DNA from: Pseudomonas oryzihabitans | GTDB taxonomy: Bacteria; Pseudomonadota; Gammaproteobacteria; Pseudomonadales; Pseudomonadaceae | Direction of reading: 5' to 3' | DNA length: 64,000 nucleotides | NCBI RefSeq assembly: GCF_006384975.1 | Contig: NZ_CP021645.1 | Coordinates: 2,384,001-2,448,000 of the forward strand | Shown here: positions 46,137 through 56,718 of the stretch, one piece after another | Numbering within the stretch: position 1 is the stretch's first letter | Layout: the number at the start of each line of letters is the position of its first letter | The notes under the pieces: model-generated | Seen by the model: the letters and a program-made list of their open reading frames with translations, nothing else | Database searches by the model: none | What the model was told of the DNA's origin: nothing | Translations under genes and position numbers: made by a program

Positions 46137-47051
46137 TCAGACGGCAGCCGCAGGTCTCATATAGGAAATGGGTGCCAGACCTGAGTCTTCGAAGGTCACC
46201 ACTTCCCAGGCATCGCGATCGGCCAGCAGCGCACGCAGCAGGCGATTGTTCATGGCGTGACCGGACTTGTAGCCGCGGAATTCGCCAATGAGGCTCTTGC
46301 CGAGCAGATAGAGATCGCCGATGGCGTCGAGGATCTTGTGCTTGACGAATTCGTCCTCGTAGCGGAGACCGTCTTCGTTCATCACACCCTTCTCGTCCAC
46401 CACGATGGCGTTGTCGACGCTGCCACCCAGGGCCAGGTTGTGCGAGCGCAGGAATTCCAGGTCGCGCATGAAGCCGAAGGTACGGGCACGACTGACTTCC
46501 TTGAGGAAGGAGGTGCTCGAGAAGTCCACCGAGGCTTTCTGAGTGCGGTTGCTGACCACCGGATGATCGAAATCGATTTCGAAGGTCACCTTGAAGCCAT
46601 CGAAGGGCACGAAGGTAGCGCGCTTGTCACCGTCGACGACGCTCACTTCACGCTTGATACGGATGAACTGCTTGGCCGCTTCCTGCTCTTGCAGACCGGC
46701 GGACTGGATCAAGAAGACGAAGGGACCAGCGCTACCGTCCATGATCGGCACTTCGACTGCAGACAGCTCGACGTAGGCGTTGTCGATGCCCAGGCCGGCC
46801 ATGGCAGACAGCAGGTGCTCAACGGTGCCGACCTTGACGCCGCTTTCGCTGAACAGGTTGGTCGACATGGTGGTTTCACCCACGTTCTCAGCCCAGGCCG
46901 GGATTTCCACGACCGGATCGAGATCGATGCGACGGAACACGATCCCCGTATCGACCGGAGCCGGCTTCAGGGTCAGGTATACCTTTTCCCCGGAGTGCAG
47001 GCCGACGCCAGTGGCGCGAATGGTGTTCTTGAGGGTGCGTTGTCTAATCAT
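46137..47051 (-). CDS. lpxC: UDP-3-O-acyl-N-acetylglucosamine deacetylase
   Basis: A 304-residue zinc deacetylase that commits UDP-3-O-acyl-GlcNAc to lipid A. Zinc-binding [13 protein letters not shown] (His), [17 protein letters not shown] (H, D) and the late GHAMNNRLL are present. I chose ATG 47051 because it gives the family start MIRQRTLKN. It is the last gene of the dcw region, about 110 bases after ftsZ, and likely has its own promoter there. Confidence 0.97.
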   Translation of the reverse strand: MIRQRTLKNTIRATGVGLHSGEKVYLTLKPAPVDTGIVFRRIDLDPVVEIPAWAENVGETTMSTNLFSESGVKVGTVEHLLSAMAGLGIDNAYVELSAVEVPIMDGSAGPFVFLIQSAGLQEQEAAKQFIRIKREVSVVDGDKRATFVPFDGFKVTFEIDFDHPVVSNRTQKASVDFSSTSFLKEVSRARTFGFMRDLEFLRSHNLALGGSVDNAIVVDEKGVMNEDGLRYEDEFVKHKILDAIGDLYLLGKSLIGEFRGYKSGHAMNNRLLRALLADRDAWEVVTFEDSGLAPISYMRPAAAV

Positions 47052-47160
47052 GCCAGGGCCGCTCGGTCGCAAGGTGCGAATGGTGGTCAACGAAATCGCG
47101 ATGATAGCAGAAGCGAAAATCGATGCCCACTAATCACACCCGCGCTTGTGATATACCCGA

Positions 47161-48342
47161 TCAATCAGCCTGACGACGCAGGAAAGCCGGGATGTCCAGG
47201 TAATCCAGATCGTCGTTGGGATTGACCTTGGTCGCCGCTGCCGAGCCGCCATGATTCTGGCTGCCACGACCAGAGCGCATCGAGGTCGGGTACTTGAGGT
47301 CGTCGTAATTGACCGGAGCCGGCTCTTGGCGAGCGGCGGCCAGGGTCTGGGCGGTGTTGTCCACCACCTTGACCGGCTTCTCGATGCGCGCACCCAAGCC
47401 GGTGGCGACCACGGTGACGTGCAGCTCGTCGCGCATTTCCGGATCGATGACCGCGCCGACCTTGACGGTGGCGTGCTCGGAGGCGAAGTCCTCGATGATC
47501 TCACCCACGGCGGCGTATTCGCCCAGGGACAGATCCAGGCCGGCGGTGATGTTGACCAGGATGCCACGCGCGCCGTGCAGGTTGACGTCTTCCAGCAGCG
47601 GGTTGCGGATGGCGGCTTCGGTGGCCTCACGCGCACGATTCGGGCCACTGGCGTGGCCGGTACCCATCATGGCCATGCCCATCTCGCCCATCACGGTCTT
47701 GACGTCGGCGAAGTCGACGTTCATCAGGCCGGGACGCTGCATGATGTCGGAGATACCGCGCACGGCACCGGCGAGGACGTCGTCGGCCTTGGCGAAGGCG
47801 GCCAGCAGGCTGGCGTCCTTGCCCAGAATGGTCAGCAGCTTCTCGTTGGGGATGGTGATCAGCGAGTCGACGCATTCGGACAGGGCGCGGATACCCTCAT
47901 CGGCGACCTGCATGCGCTTGCGGCCTTCGAAGGGGAACGGACGGGTGACCACGGCGACGGTCAGGATACCCATTTCCTTGGCGACCTCGGCGATGATCGG
48001 TGCAGCACCGGTACCGGTGCCACCGCCCATACCAGTGGTGATGAAGACCATGTCGGCGCCTTCGAGGACTTCGGCGATGCGCTCACGATCTTCCATGGCC
48101 GCCTGACGGCCGATTTCCGGGTTGGTGCCAGCACCGAGACCCTTGGTGACGCCTGGGCCGAGTTGCAGCACGGTACGGGATGTGACGTTCTTCAGGGCCT
48201 GGGCGTCGGTATTTGCACAGATGAATTCGACGCCTTCAACACCGCTTTTGACCATGTGGTTGACGGCGTTACCACCGCCACCGCCCACGCCGATGACTTT
48301 GATCACGGCGCTTTGTGGAATGTTGTCTACGAGTTCGAACAT
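47161..48342 (-). CDS. ftsZ: Cell division protein FtsZ
   Basis: A 393-residue tubulin-like GTPase that forms the Z-ring. The tubulin signature GGGTGTG, the N-terminal [13 protein letters not shown], the T7 loop region and the C-terminal conserved peptide [12 protein letters not shown] (for FtsA/ZipA/MinC) are all intact. A 54-base gap separates it from ftsA. Confidence 0.98.
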   Translation of the reverse strand: MFELVDNIPQSAVIKVIGVGGGGGNAVNHMVKSGVEGVEFICANTDAQALKNVTSRTVLQLGPGVTKGLGAGTNPEIGRQAAMEDRERIAEVLEGADMVFITTGMGGGTGTGAAPIIAEVAKEMGILTVAVVTRPFPFEGRKRMQVADEGIRALSECVDSLITIPNEKLLTILGKDASLLAAFAKADDVLAGAVRGISDIMQRPGLMNVDFADVKTVMGEMGMAMMGTGHASGPNRAREATEAAIRNPLLEDVNLHGARGILVNITAGLDLSLGEYAAVGEIIEDFASEHATVKVGAVIDPEMRDELHVTVVATGLGARIEKPVKVVDNTAQTLAAARQEPAPVNYDDLKYPTSMRSGRGSQNHGGSAAATKVNPNDDLDYLDIPAFLRRQAD

Positions 48343-48396
48343 GGTCCCCTCTCTTCCTTTCGGATAATTCGCCTACTGCCGCGGTTTAATTGTGAA

Positions 48397-49641
48397 TTAC
48401 AAATTGCCCTGGACCCAACGCTTCATGCGCTCCAGGACTGTGGATTTGGTTTCGTTGCTGTATCCGCCAGAAACAACCGGCAAGGGATCGGTCTGCTTTT
48501 GCAGGCCATAGAGCAACAGGCCGACGCCTGTGGAATAGATCGGGTTGCTGATCACGTCAGTCAGACCCTTGATCGTCTGGGGTACCCCCAGGCGTACCGG
48601 CATATGGAAAATCTCTTCCGCCAGCTCGACCGCGCCTTCCATCTTCGCGGTACCACCGGTGAGTACGATCCCCGCAGGGATCAGGTCCTCGTAACCACTG
48701 CGGCGCAATTCCGCTTGCACCAGTGTAAATAGCTCATCGTAACGGGGCTCGACCACTTCCGCGAGGGCCTGACGCGACAATTCTCGCGGCGGACGATCAC
48801 CCACGCTGGGTACCTTGATGGTTTCACCCGGGCCAGCCAACTTCGCCAAAGCACAAGCATACCGAATCTTGATTTCTTCGGCATATTGCGTCGGGGTTCT
48901 CAAGGCCATGGCGATGTCATTTGTGACTTGGTCGCCAGCAATAGGTATCACTGCGGTATGGCGAATGGCGCCTTCGGTGAAGATGGCGATATCGGTAGTA
49001 CCGCCGCCGATATCCACCAGGCAGACGCCCAACTCCTTTTCATCGTCGGTCAATACCGAATAGGCCGACGCCAATTGTTCGAGAATGATGTCGTCGACTT
49101 CCAGGCCGCAGCGTCTGACGCACTTCTCGATGTTCTGGGCGGCGTTGACGGCGCAGGTCACTACATGGACCTTGGCTTCCAGCCGCACACCCGACATGCC
49201 TAGCGGTTCGCGCACGCCTTCCTGGTTGTCGATCACGTAGTCCTGGGCCAGGGTGTGCAGCACGCGCTGGTCGGCGGGAATGGCCACCGCCTGGGCGGCA
49301 TCGAGCACGCGCTCGATATCCGCCGGGCTCACTTCGCGGTCGCGAATCGCCACGATGCCATGGGAGTTCAGGCTGCGGATATGGTTGCCGGCGATGCCGA
49401 CGAAGGCCGAATGGATTCGGCAACCGGCCATCAGCTGGGCTTCTTCGATGGCCCGCTGGATGGAGGCGACGGTGGATTCGATGTTGACCACCACGCCCTT
49501 CTTGAGCCCGCGCGACGGATGGGTGCCGATTCCGACGATCTCGATCCGACCATCGGAAGACACTTCGCCGACCAGAGCCACGACCTTGGAAGTGCCGATG
49601 TCGAGGCCGACGATCATCTTGCCGCTTTGCACGCTTGCCAT
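48397..49641 (-). CDS. ftsA: Cell division protein FtsA
   Basis: A 414-residue actin-like ATPase that tethers FtsZ to the membrane. The phosphate 1 loop (VGLDIGTSKVVALVGE), phosphate 2 (LVDIGGGTTDIA) and adenosine (VLTGGTAKMEG) motifs are visible, and the C-terminal amphipathic membrane helix (VLERMKRWVQGNL) is present. It lies 16 bases after ftsQ. Confidence 0.97.
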   Translation of the reverse strand: MASVQSGKMIVGLDIGTSKVVALVGEVSSDGRIEIVGIGTHPSRGLKKGVVVNIESTVASIQRAIEEAQLMAGCRIHSAFVGIAGNHIRSLNSHGIVAIRDREVSPADIERVLDAAQAVAIPADQRVLHTLAQDYVIDNQEGVREPLGMSGVRLEAKVHVVTCAVNAAQNIEKCVRRCGLEVDDIILEQLASAYSVLTDDEKELGVCLVDIGGGTTDIAIFTEGAIRHTAVIPIAGDQVTNDIAMALRTPTQYAEEIKIRYACALAKLAGPGETIKVPSVGDRPPRELSRQALAEVVEPRYDELFTLVQAELRRSGYEDLIPAGIVLTGGTAKMEGAVELAEEIFHMPVRLGVPQTIKGLTDVISNPIYSTGVGLLLYGLQKQTDPLPVVSGGYSNETKSTVLERMKRWVQGNL

Positions 49642-49657
49642 AGTAAGAAACTTCTCC

Positions 49658-50509
49658 TCAATGCTTGGCCGGTTCGGTCACGGGGGTGGCGGCGACAGCG
49701 GGATCACGCCAGGCCACGGCCAGACCGTTCGGGTAGCGCAGATCGATCCGCGCGATATTGTCCATCTGGGGCTTGAGCACCTGATCGTACAGGCGCATGA
49801 AGCGCCGCATCTTTTCCACCAGTTGGTCACGACCGAACACCAGTTCCAGGCCTTGACCGGTGGTGAGGTACCAGCTGCCGCGCTCGTGCATTTCCAGGCG
49901 CGCCACGGTGAACCCGAGCGGCCGGAGCATCTGGCTGAACATCTGGTACTGCTGCATCACTTGCTGTTGCGCCCGCTTGGGCCCGTACAGCCGCGGTAGA
50001 TTGTCATAGTTGGCCAGATCCTGCGGGGCAAAAGCCTCACCCTGGTTATTCAGCAGGGCCTCATCACCCCAGCGGGCGATGGGCATCTGCTCTTCCAGGC
50101 GGATGCTGATCTCGTCGGGCCAGACCCTGCGCACCTCGGCATGGGCGATCCAGGGCATGGTTTCCAGCTCGTGGCGCATGTCGGCCAGGTCGACCTGGAA
50201 GAAGGTGGTGCCCACGAACGGCGCGATGCGCTGCTGCACGGCCTGCTGGCTGATGTAGGACAGATCACCCTTGACGCTGACCTTGGCGATCGGCCGGTCG
50301 GCGTAGGGCAGCAGCTTCTGGGCGCCCTCATAGGTACCGAAGCCCAGGCCCAGCAGCAGGAACGGCCAGAGGATGCGCTTGAGCAGGCCCAGGCTCGGCC
50401 GCGGCAGGCGCGTCGATAATGGCTCTTCGGCGACCAGACGGCTGGCGCCGCGCGGTTCGACCTGGCGCGAACGACTGAACGGCTGGTTGTGACGTAGGGT
50501 GGCGACCAA
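49658..50509 (-). CDS. ftsQ: Cell division protein FtsQ
   Basis: A 283-residue bitopic protein linking FtsB/FtsL in the divisome. A basic cytoplasmic N-terminus, one membrane helix (about 45-60, [19 protein letters not shown]), then a POTRA domain (about 75-145) and the FtsQ beta domain. The start is a TTG at 50509; GGAGGG lies 7 bases upstream, and no ATG or GTG fits. It is in the same frame as a 21-codon ORF ending four bases before it. ddlB, usually upstream in Pseudomonas, is absent. Confidence 0.94.
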   Translation of the reverse strand: MVATLRHNQPFSRSRQVEPRGASRLVAEEPLSTRLPRPSLGLLKRILWPFLLLGLGFGTYEGAQKLLPYADRPIAKVSVKGDLSYISQQAVQQRIAPFVGTTFFQVDLADMRHELETMPWIAHAEVRRVWPDEISIRLEEQMPIARWGDEALLNNQGEAFAPQDLANYDNLPRLYGPKRAQQQVMQQYQMFSQMLRPLGFTVARLEMHERGSWYLTTGQGLELVFGRDQLVEKMRRFMRLYDQVLKPQMDNIARIDLRYPNGLAVAWRDPAVAATPVTEPAKH

Positions 50510-50512
50510 GGT

Positions 50513-50578
50513 TCAGCCCTCCACGTGGACGCCGGCAACGGGGATCGTCGCCAGGCGATGGACTAGATGACGGCTCAT
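50513..50578 (-). CDS. 21-codon ORF at the place of ddlB
   Basis: An ATG overlapping the murC stop (ATGA at 50575-50578) opens a reading frame of 21 codons, [21 protein letters not shown], that stops at 50513. The TTG start of ftsQ comes three bases after that stop and is in the same frame, and its ribosome-binding site lies in the ORF's last codons. It could be a ddlB remnant or a coupling leader that carries ribosomes from murC to ftsQ. Translation is not proven. Confidence 0.45.
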   Translation of the reverse strand: MSRHLVHRLATIPVAGVHVEG

Positions 50579-52035
50579 GCCGAACTCCCGGCTGCGCTGG
50601 CAGCCCCGGCGAACAGCGGATGCTTGAGCAGTTGCGGCGCCAGGGCGCCGATGTCGCCCGCGCCCTGGCAGAGCAGGATGTCGCCGGGACGCAGCAGCGG
50701 CTTGACCAGCGGGGCGATGTTGGCGCCGCGCTCCACATAGATGGGATCGAGCTGGCCGCGCTGACGGATGCTGTGACAGAGCTGACGGCTGTCGGCGCCG
50801 GGGATGGGCTCCTCGCCCGCGGGGTAGACCTCCATCAGCAAGAGGACATTGGCATCGGCCAGGACCTGGACGAAATCTTCGTAGAGATCGCGGGTACGGC
50901 TGAAGCGGTGCGGCTGGTAGACCATCACCAGCCGGCGCTCGGGCCAGCCGCCACGCACGGCCTTGATCACCGCGGCGACTTCGCGCGGATGGTGGCCGTA
51001 GTCGTCCACCAGCATGACGCTGCCGCCGGCGACCGGCAGTTCGCCGTACACCTGGAAGCGCCGCCCTACCCCCTGGAAGCCGGACAGGCCGTTGAGGATG
51101 GCCTCGTCGCTGACGCCTTCATCGGTGGCGATGGCGATGGTGGCCAGGGCGTTGAGCACATTGTGCACGCCCGGCATGTTGACCGAGACCGCCAGCGGTG
51201 CACGGCCGTCACGCAGGACGGTGAAATAGGTGCGCATGCCTTCCTGGCGGATGTCCACGGCGCGCACATCGGCGTCTTCTGCGGTGCCGTAGGTGACGGT
51301 GGGCCGGGCGACCTGGGGAATGATCTCGCGCACCACCGGATCGTCGACGCAGAGCACCGCCAGGCCATAGAACGGCAGGTTGTGCAGGAAGTCGACGAAG
51401 GTACGCTTGAGCCGATTGAAGTCACCCTCGTAGGTGCTCATGTGGTCGGCGTCGATGTTGGTGACCACGGCCACCATCGGCTGCAGGTGCAGGAAGCTGG
51501 CGTCGCTCTCGTCGGCTTCGGCGACCAGATAGCGGCTGGTGCCGAGCTGGGCATTGGTGCCGGCGGCATTCAGCCGACCGCCGATGACGAAGGTGGGATC
51601 CAGCCCCTCGGCGGCGAACACCGAGGCGATCAGGCTGGTGGTGGTGGTCTTGCCATGGGTGCCGGCGACGGCGATGCCGTGGCGATAGCGCATCAGCTCG
51701 GCGAGCATCTCGGCGCGGGGGACTACCGGAATGCGCTGCTCGAGGGCGGCGGAGACCTCGGGGTTGGATCTGTTGATGGCACTGGATACCACCAGCACGT
51801 CGACCTGATCCAGGTTCTCGGCGCGATGGCCGATGTAGATGCGCGCACCGAATTGCTGCAGGCGCGCGGTCACCGCGGACTCTTTGAGGTCCGAACCCGA
51901 GACTTCATAGCCCAGGTTCAGCAGCACCTCGGCGATACCGCACATGCCGACCCCGCCGATGCCGACGAAATGGATGCGCCGGATGCTGCGCATACGCCGA
52001 ACTTCGGCCTGAATGGCGCTTTGCGACTTAACCAC
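50575..52035 (-). CDS. murC: UDP-N-acetylmuramate--L-alanine ligase
   Basis: A 486-residue Mur ligase adding L-Ala to UDP-MurNAc. The N-terminal Rossmann glycine motif is [14 protein letters not shown] (about 25-38), the ATP loop AGTHGKTTT (124-132), and the ADES and DDYGHHP motifs follow. It begins with GTG at 52035, overlapping murG by 8 bp. Confidence 0.97.
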   Translation of the reverse strand: MVKSQSAIQAEVRRMRSIRRIHFVGIGGVGMCGIAEVLLNLGYEVSGSDLKESAVTARLQQFGARIYIGHRAENLDQVDVLVVSSAINRSNPEVSAALEQRIPVVPRAEMLAELMRYRHGIAVAGTHGKTTTTSLIASVFAAEGLDPTFVIGGRLNAAGTNAQLGTSRYLVAEADESDASFLHLQPMVAVVTNIDADHMSTYEGDFNRLKRTFVDFLHNLPFYGLAVLCVDDPVVREIIPQVARPTVTYGTAEDADVRAVDIRQEGMRTYFTVLRDGRAPLAVSVNMPGVHNVLNALATIAIATDEGVSDEAILNGLSGFQGVGRRFQVYGELPVAGGSVMLVDDYGHHPREVAAVIKAVRGGWPERRLVMVYQPHRFSRTRDLYEDFVQVLADANVLLLMEVYPAGEEPIPGADSRQLCHSIRQRGQLDPIYVERGANIAPLVKPLLRPGDILLCQGAGDIGALAPQLLKHPLFAGAASAAGSSA

Positions 52036-53098
52036 GGGCGACCTCCAGACAGGCGTCCACTACCGCACGGGTAGCGTCGGGTTTGGCCAGGGCACGGCTG
52101 CGGGTGGCCATGTCGGCAAGACGTTCGGGATGCATCAGGACCTCGGTAAGCTGCGCGGCGAGATCCGCCGGGCGGGTGGAGTGTTGGGGCAGCACCACGC
52201 CGGCACCGGCTCGCTCCAGGAAGCGGGCGTTGCTGGTCTGGTGGTCGTCGATGGCGTGGGGCAAGGGAATCAGCAACGCCGGCAGACCGGTGGCGGTGAG
52301 TTCGGCCACGGTCAGGGCGCCGGCCCGGCAGATCACCAGATCGGCCCAGGCGTAGGCGGCGGCCATATCGGCGATGAAAGGCTGGACATCGGCCTCCACG
52401 GCGGCGTTGGCATAACGCTCGGCGGTCACCTCGGCATGCTGGCGCCCGGCCTGATGGCGTACCTGCGGCCGCAGACCGGCCGGCAGTTGGGCCAGGGCTT
52501 CGGGCAGGAGCTTGTTGAGCGGCTCGGCACCCAGGCTGCCACCCAGCACCAGCAGGTTGGCAGCACGTTCGTCCAGCGGCGCGCGGGTCACCGGGGCGAA
52601 GAGTTCGGCCCGCACCGGATTGCCGGTGGACAGGCGCTTGGCCGAGGCCGGGAAGGTTTCGGCGAAGCCTTCGCAGACGCGGGCGGCCAGGGGCACCAGC
52701 ATGCGGTTGGCGGTGCCGGCATAGGCGTTCTGCTCGTGGATCACCAGCGGGATGTTGCACAGCTTGGCCGCCAGGCCACCGGGACCGGTGACGAAGCCGC
52801 CAAGGCCCAGCACGCAGACCGGCTTGAGCCGGTGCATGAGGCCGACGGCCTGCAGCAGCGCGCCGCTGAGTTGCAGCGGTGCCTTCACCAGAGAACGCAC
52901 GCCCTTGCCGCGCAAGCCGGTGACCTGGATGTGATGCAGGGGGATGCCGGCCTTGGGCACCACGTCGTTCTCGATGCCGCGCGGGGTACCCAGCCAGTGG
53001 ACGGTATAGCCGCGGGCTTCGAATTCACGCGCGCAGGCCAGCGCGGGGAAGACGTGCCCCCCGGTGCCGCCGGCCATGATCAGGACATTAGCGGACAT
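52028..53098 (-). CDS. murG: UDP-GlcNAc:lipid I GlcNAc transferase
   Basis: A 356-residue GT28 transferase making lipid [12 protein letters not shown] loop at the N-terminus, [24 protein letters not shown] and [24 protein letters not shown], which binds UDP-GlcNAc. I chose ATG 53098 because it places the GTGGH loop at the family position; it overlaps ftsW by 11 bp. Confidence 0.97.
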   Translation of the reverse strand: MSANVLIMAGGTGGHVFPALACAREFEARGYTVHWLGTPRGIENDVVPKAGIPLHHIQVTGLRGKGVRSLVKAPLQLSGALLQAVGLMHRLKPVCVLGLGGFVTGPGGLAAKLCNIPLVIHEQNAYAGTANRMLVPLAARVCEGFAETFPASAKRLSTGNPVRAELFAPVTRAPLDERAANLLVLGGSLGAEPLNKLLPEALAQLPAGLRPQVRHQAGRQHAEVTAERYANAAVEADVQPFIADMAAAYAWADLVICRAGALTVAELTATGLPALLIPLPHAIDDHQTSNARFLERAGAGVVLPQHSTRPADLAAQLTEVLMHPERLADMATRSRALAKPDATRAVVDACLEVARG

Positions 53099-54290
53099 CG
53101 GCGAAGTCCTCCTCGCTGAATTCCACATCCTCGGTATCGACCAGGGTTCGTCGCTCCCACTCGATGCGCAGCAGCAAGCCCATGCTCACGCAGCAGATCA
53201 CCAGGGAACTGCCGCCATAGCTGAGGAAGGGCAGCGTCAGACCCTTGGTGGGCAGCAGGCCGACGTTCACGCCGATGTTGATCAGGAACTGACCGATCCA
53301 CAGCATCGACAAGCCGTAGGCCACATAGGCCGAGAAGAATTGCTTGGACTGCTCCGCCCAGTGACCGATGAACAGGCCACGCACGCAGACGAAGAGAAAC
53401 AGGCCGACGGTGGCCATGGCGCCGATCAGGCCCAGCTCCTCGGCCAGCACGGCGAAAAGGAAGTCGGTGTGGGCCTCGGGCAGGTAGAACTGCTTCTGGA
53501 TGCTGTTGCCCAGGCCGAGACCGGTCCAGCCGCCACGACCGAAGGCGATCAGCGCCTGGGTCAACTGGTAGCCGGAGCCGAACTGGTCGGCCCAGGGATC
53601 GGTGAAGGTGATCAGCCGCTGCATCCGGTAGGACTGGGTCTGCACCAGCACGAATACCGCCAGCACCGCGAGGGCGACCATCAGCAGGAAGCGGAACAGG
53701 CCGACACCACCCAGGAACAGCATGGCGCCGGCGGCGCCCATCATCACCACGGTGGCGCCGAAGTCGGGCTCGCGCAGCAGCAGCATGGCCATGGGCAGCA
53801 GCACGATGAACGGCTTGAAGAAGCCCGCCCAAGTATGGCGCACCTCGTGCTGACGACGGACCAGATAACCGGCCAGATAAAGCACCACGAAGACCTTGGC
53901 GATCTCCGAAGGCTGCACGTTGAAGAAGCCGAAGCCGATCCAGCGCAAGGAACCGTTCACCTCGCGGCCGATGCCGGGCACCAGCACCGCCACCAGCAGC
54001 AGGAAGGCGATGATCAGCAGCGGAAAGCCGAAGCGCTGCCAGGTGGCCATGGGGATCATCATGACCACGCCACAGGAGACGAAGCCGATGGCCAGATAGA
54101 TCAGGTGGCGGTACATGAAGTACAGCGGATTGCCGGACTGGGCAGCGGCGACTTCGGACGAGGCCGAGGTCACCATCACCAGGCCGAGGCCGAGCAGCAA
54201 CAGGCAACCGGCGAGCAGCGGAAAGTCCAGGTCGATGCCGTGGCGGCTGGCCAGCGGCGAGGGATAGGGACGCAGGAAGCTGAGGATCAT
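53088..54290 (-). CDS. ftsW: Septal peptidoglycan glycosyltransferase FtsW
   Basis: A 400-residue SEDS-family polymerase with about 10 membrane segments. Family motifs are NGSLRWIGFGFFNVQPSEIAK, the conserved periplasmic FGSGYQ, and GLLPTKGLTLPFLSYGGSS. It polymerises lipid II with FtsI at the septum. Overlap of 4 bp with murD. Confidence 0.97.
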   Translation of the reverse strand: MILSFLRPYPSPLASRHGIDLDFPLLAGCLLLLGLGLVMVTSASSEVAAAQSGNPLYFMYRHLIYLAIGFVSCGVVMMIPMATWQRFGFPLLIIAFLLLVAVLVPGIGREVNGSLRWIGFGFFNVQPSEIAKVFVVLYLAGYLVRRQHEVRHTWAGFFKPFIVLLPMAMLLLREPDFGATVVMMGAAGAMLFLGGVGLFRFLLMVALAVLAVFVLVQTQSYRMQRLITFTDPWADQFGSGYQLTQALIAFGRGGWTGLGLGNSIQKQFYLPEAHTDFLFAVLAEELGLIGAMATVGLFLFVCVRGLFIGHWAEQSKQFFSAYVAYGLSMLWIGQFLINIGVNVGLLPTKGLTLPFLSYGGSSLVICCVSMGLLLRIEWERRTLVDTEDVEFSEEDFADVR

Positions 54291-55630
54291 GACAGCTCTC
54301 CCACGGCCTGGGCGAACAGCCGTCCGCGCTCTTCGAAATTGCGGAACATGTCGAGGCTGGCGCAGGCCGGCGACAACAGCACGGCATCGCCCGGCTGGGC
54401 CAGGGCGCGACTCTCGCGCACGGCGTCTTCCAGGGTGGCGACACGCACCTGTTGAACGGTCGGCGGCAGGATCTCGGCGATCCGCTCGGCGTCACGGCCC
54501 AGCAGCACCACGGCGCGGCAGTGACGAGCGATGGGCTCGCGCAGGGCGCTGAAGTCGGCGCCCTTGCCGTCGCCACCGGCGATCAGCACCAGTTGGCCGG
54601 CGATGTCGTCGCCCAGGCCTTCCACGGCAGCCAGGGCCGCGCCGACATTGGTTGCCTTGGAATCGTTGTAATAGTTGACGCCCGCCACCTCGCCCACCCA
54701 CTGGCAGCGGTGTTCGAGACCGGGGAAGGCACGCAGGGCATCCAGCATGGGTTCCAGCGGCAAGCCGGCAGCCTGGCCCAGGGCCAGTGCGGCCAGGGCA
54801 TTGCTGTGGTTGTGGGTGCCGCGGATCTTCAATTCCTCGACATCCAAGAGGTTGTCGAAGGCCAGCGCCAAATAGCGGCGGCCCTCCTCCTCGCGAATGC
54901 CGAAGACACGGAAATCGGGACGTCCCAGGCCAAAGGTCAGGCAGGGCACGCCATCGGCGATCAACGGACGGGAGAGCGGATCATCGCGATTGACCACCAC
55001 CTGGCGGGCACCACGGAAGATACGGTGCTTGGCCTGATGATAGGCCGGCATGCCGGTATAGCGATCCATGTGGTCTTCGCTGACGTTGAGGACCGTGGCC
55101 ACCTCAGCGTTCAGGCGCTCACAGGTTTCCAGCTGGAAGCTCGACAGCTCCAGGACATAGAGCTCGACATCATCGGCCAGCAGATCCAGCGCCGGGGTAC
55201 CGAGATTACCGCCCACGGCCACGCGCTTGCCGGCGCGCAGGGCCATGTCGCCGACCAGGGTGGTGACGGTGCTCTTGGCGTTGGAGCCGGTGATGGCGAC
55301 GATGGGCGCCTTGGCGTGGCGGACAAACAGGTCGATATCCCCCGACAACCGTACGCCACGAGCCGCGGCCTCTTGCAGCGCAGGCGTTTCCAGGGCCAGA
55401 CCGGGGCTCACGTAGATTTCCGCCGCGCGGGCGAGGAAGTCGGCATCCAGCTCACCGCAACGCACCTCGACCTGGGGATACTGGGTCCGCAGCGTCGCAA
55501 GCTCCGGCGGCTGTTCCCGCGTATCGGCCACGGCAAAGGGCACGCCGCGGCGCGCGAGGAAGCGCACCAGCGACATGCCACTCTTGCCGAGGCCGACGAC
55601 GATACGGAACTGGTCGGAAGCGATGAGCAC
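54287..55630 (-). CDS. murD: UDP-N-acetylmuramoylalanine--D-glutamate ligase
   Basis: A 447-residue Mur ligase adding D-Glu. Rossmann region IVVGLGKSGMSLVRFL, ATP loop ITGSNAKSTVTTL, and NDSKATNVGAALAA are visible. The P-loop has AKS in place of the common GKS, as in many gammaproteobacterial MurD. It starts with GTG and follows mraY after 5 bases. Confidence 0.96.
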   Translation of the reverse strand: MLIASDQFRIVVGLGKSGMSLVRFLARRGVPFAVADTREQPPELATLRTQYPQVEVRCGELDADFLARAAEIYVSPGLALETPALQEAAARGVRLSGDIDLFVRHAKAPIVAITGSNAKSTVTTLVGDMALRAGKRVAVGGNLGTPALDLLADDVELYVLELSSFQLETCERLNAEVATVLNVSEDHMDRYTGMPAYHQAKHRIFRGARQVVVNRDDPLSRPLIADGVPCLTFGLGRPDFRVFGIREEEGRRYLALAFDNLLDVEELKIRGTHNHSNALAALALGQAAGLPLEPMLDALRAFPGLEHRCQWVGEVAGVNYYNDSKATNVGAALAAVEGLGDDIAGQLVLIAGGDGKGADFSALREPIARHCRAVVLLGRDAERIAEILPPTVQQVRVATLEDAVRESRALAQPGDAVLLSPACASLDMFRNFEERGRLFAQAVGELS

Positions 55631-55635
55631 TGCGA

Positions 55636-56718
55636 TTACCTCAACTTCAGGGTGGCGAGACCGAACAGCACCAGGATCACGGTGATGATCCAGAAGCGCA
55701 CGATGACCCGCGGTTCGGGCCAGCCCTTCAATTCGAAATGGTGGTGGATCGGCGCCATGCGGAACACGCGCTTGCCGGTCAGCTTGAACGAGGCGACCTG
55801 GATGACCACCGAGAGGGTCTCCATGACGAAGACGCCGCCCATGATGAACAGCACCACTTCCTGGCGGACGATCACGGCGATGGTGCCCAGGGCCGCACCC
55901 AGCGCCAGGGCGCCGACGTCACCCATGAAGACCATGGCCGGATAGGTGTTGAACCAGAGGAAGCCCAGGCCCGCCCCGATCAGCGCGCCGCAGAAGACGA
56001 TCAGTTCGCCGGAGCCGTCGATGTAGGGGATCAGCAGGTAGTCGGCGAACTTCACGTTACCCGACAGGTAGCAGAAGATGCCCAGGGCGCCGCCGACCAT
56101 CACGGTGGGCATGATCGCCAGGCCGTCGAGGCCGTCGGTGAGGTTGACCGCGTTGCTCGAGCCGACGATAACGAAGTAGGTCAGCACAACGAAGAAAATC
56201 CCCAGCGGGATTTCGATGTTCTTCAGCAGCGGCAGGATCAGTGTGGTTTCGATCGGAGCCTTGGCGGTCATATAGAGGAAGATCGCCGCCCCCAGGCCGA
56301 ATACCGATTGCCAGAAGTATTTCCAGCGACTCGGCAAGCCCCGGGAGTTCTTCTCGATCACCTTGCGATAGTCGTCCACCCAACCGATGGCGCCGAACAG
56401 GAAGGTCACCGCCAGCACGGTCCAGACATAGCGGTTGTGCAGATCGGCCCAGAGCAGGGTGCTGATGCCGATGGTGGTCAGGATCAGGGCGCCGCCCATG
56501 GTGGGGGTGCCGGATTTGGACAGGTGCGACTGGGGGCCATCGTTGCGCACGGCCTGGCCGATCTGGCGGATCTGCAGGGTGCGGATCATCCAGGGGCCGA
56601 GCCACAACGACAGCAACAGGGCGGTCAGGACGCCCAGAATGCCGCGCAGGCTGAGGTATTGAAAGACGGCGAAGCCTTTGTAGAACTGTTGCAGGAACTC
56701 CGCCAACAGCAGCAGCAT
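55636..56718 (-). CDS. mraY: Phospho-MurNAc-pentapeptide transferase MraY
   Basis: A 360-residue enzyme with 10 membrane helices making lipid I. The conserved [17 protein letters not shown] and [11 protein letters not shown] aspartate motifs and [15 protein letters not shown] near the C-terminus are intact. Its ATG overlaps the murF stop by one base. Confidence 0.97.
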   Translation of the reverse strand: MLLLLAEFLQQFYKGFAVFQYLSLRGILGVLTALLLSLWLGPWMIRTLQIRQIGQAVRNDGPQSHLSKSGTPTMGGALILTTIGISTLLWADLHNRYVWTVLAVTFLFGAIGWVDDYRKVIEKNSRGLPSRWKYFWQSVFGLGAAIFLYMTAKAPIETTLILPLLKNIEIPLGIFFVVLTYFVIVGSSNAVNLTDGLDGLAIMPTVMVGGALGIFCYLSGNVKFADYLLIPYIDGSGELIVFCGALIGAGLGFLWFNTYPAMVFMGDVGALALGAALGTIAVIVRQEVVLFIMGGVFVMETLSVVIQVASFKLTGKRVFRMAPIHHHFELKGWPEPRVIVRFWIITVILVLFGLATLKLR

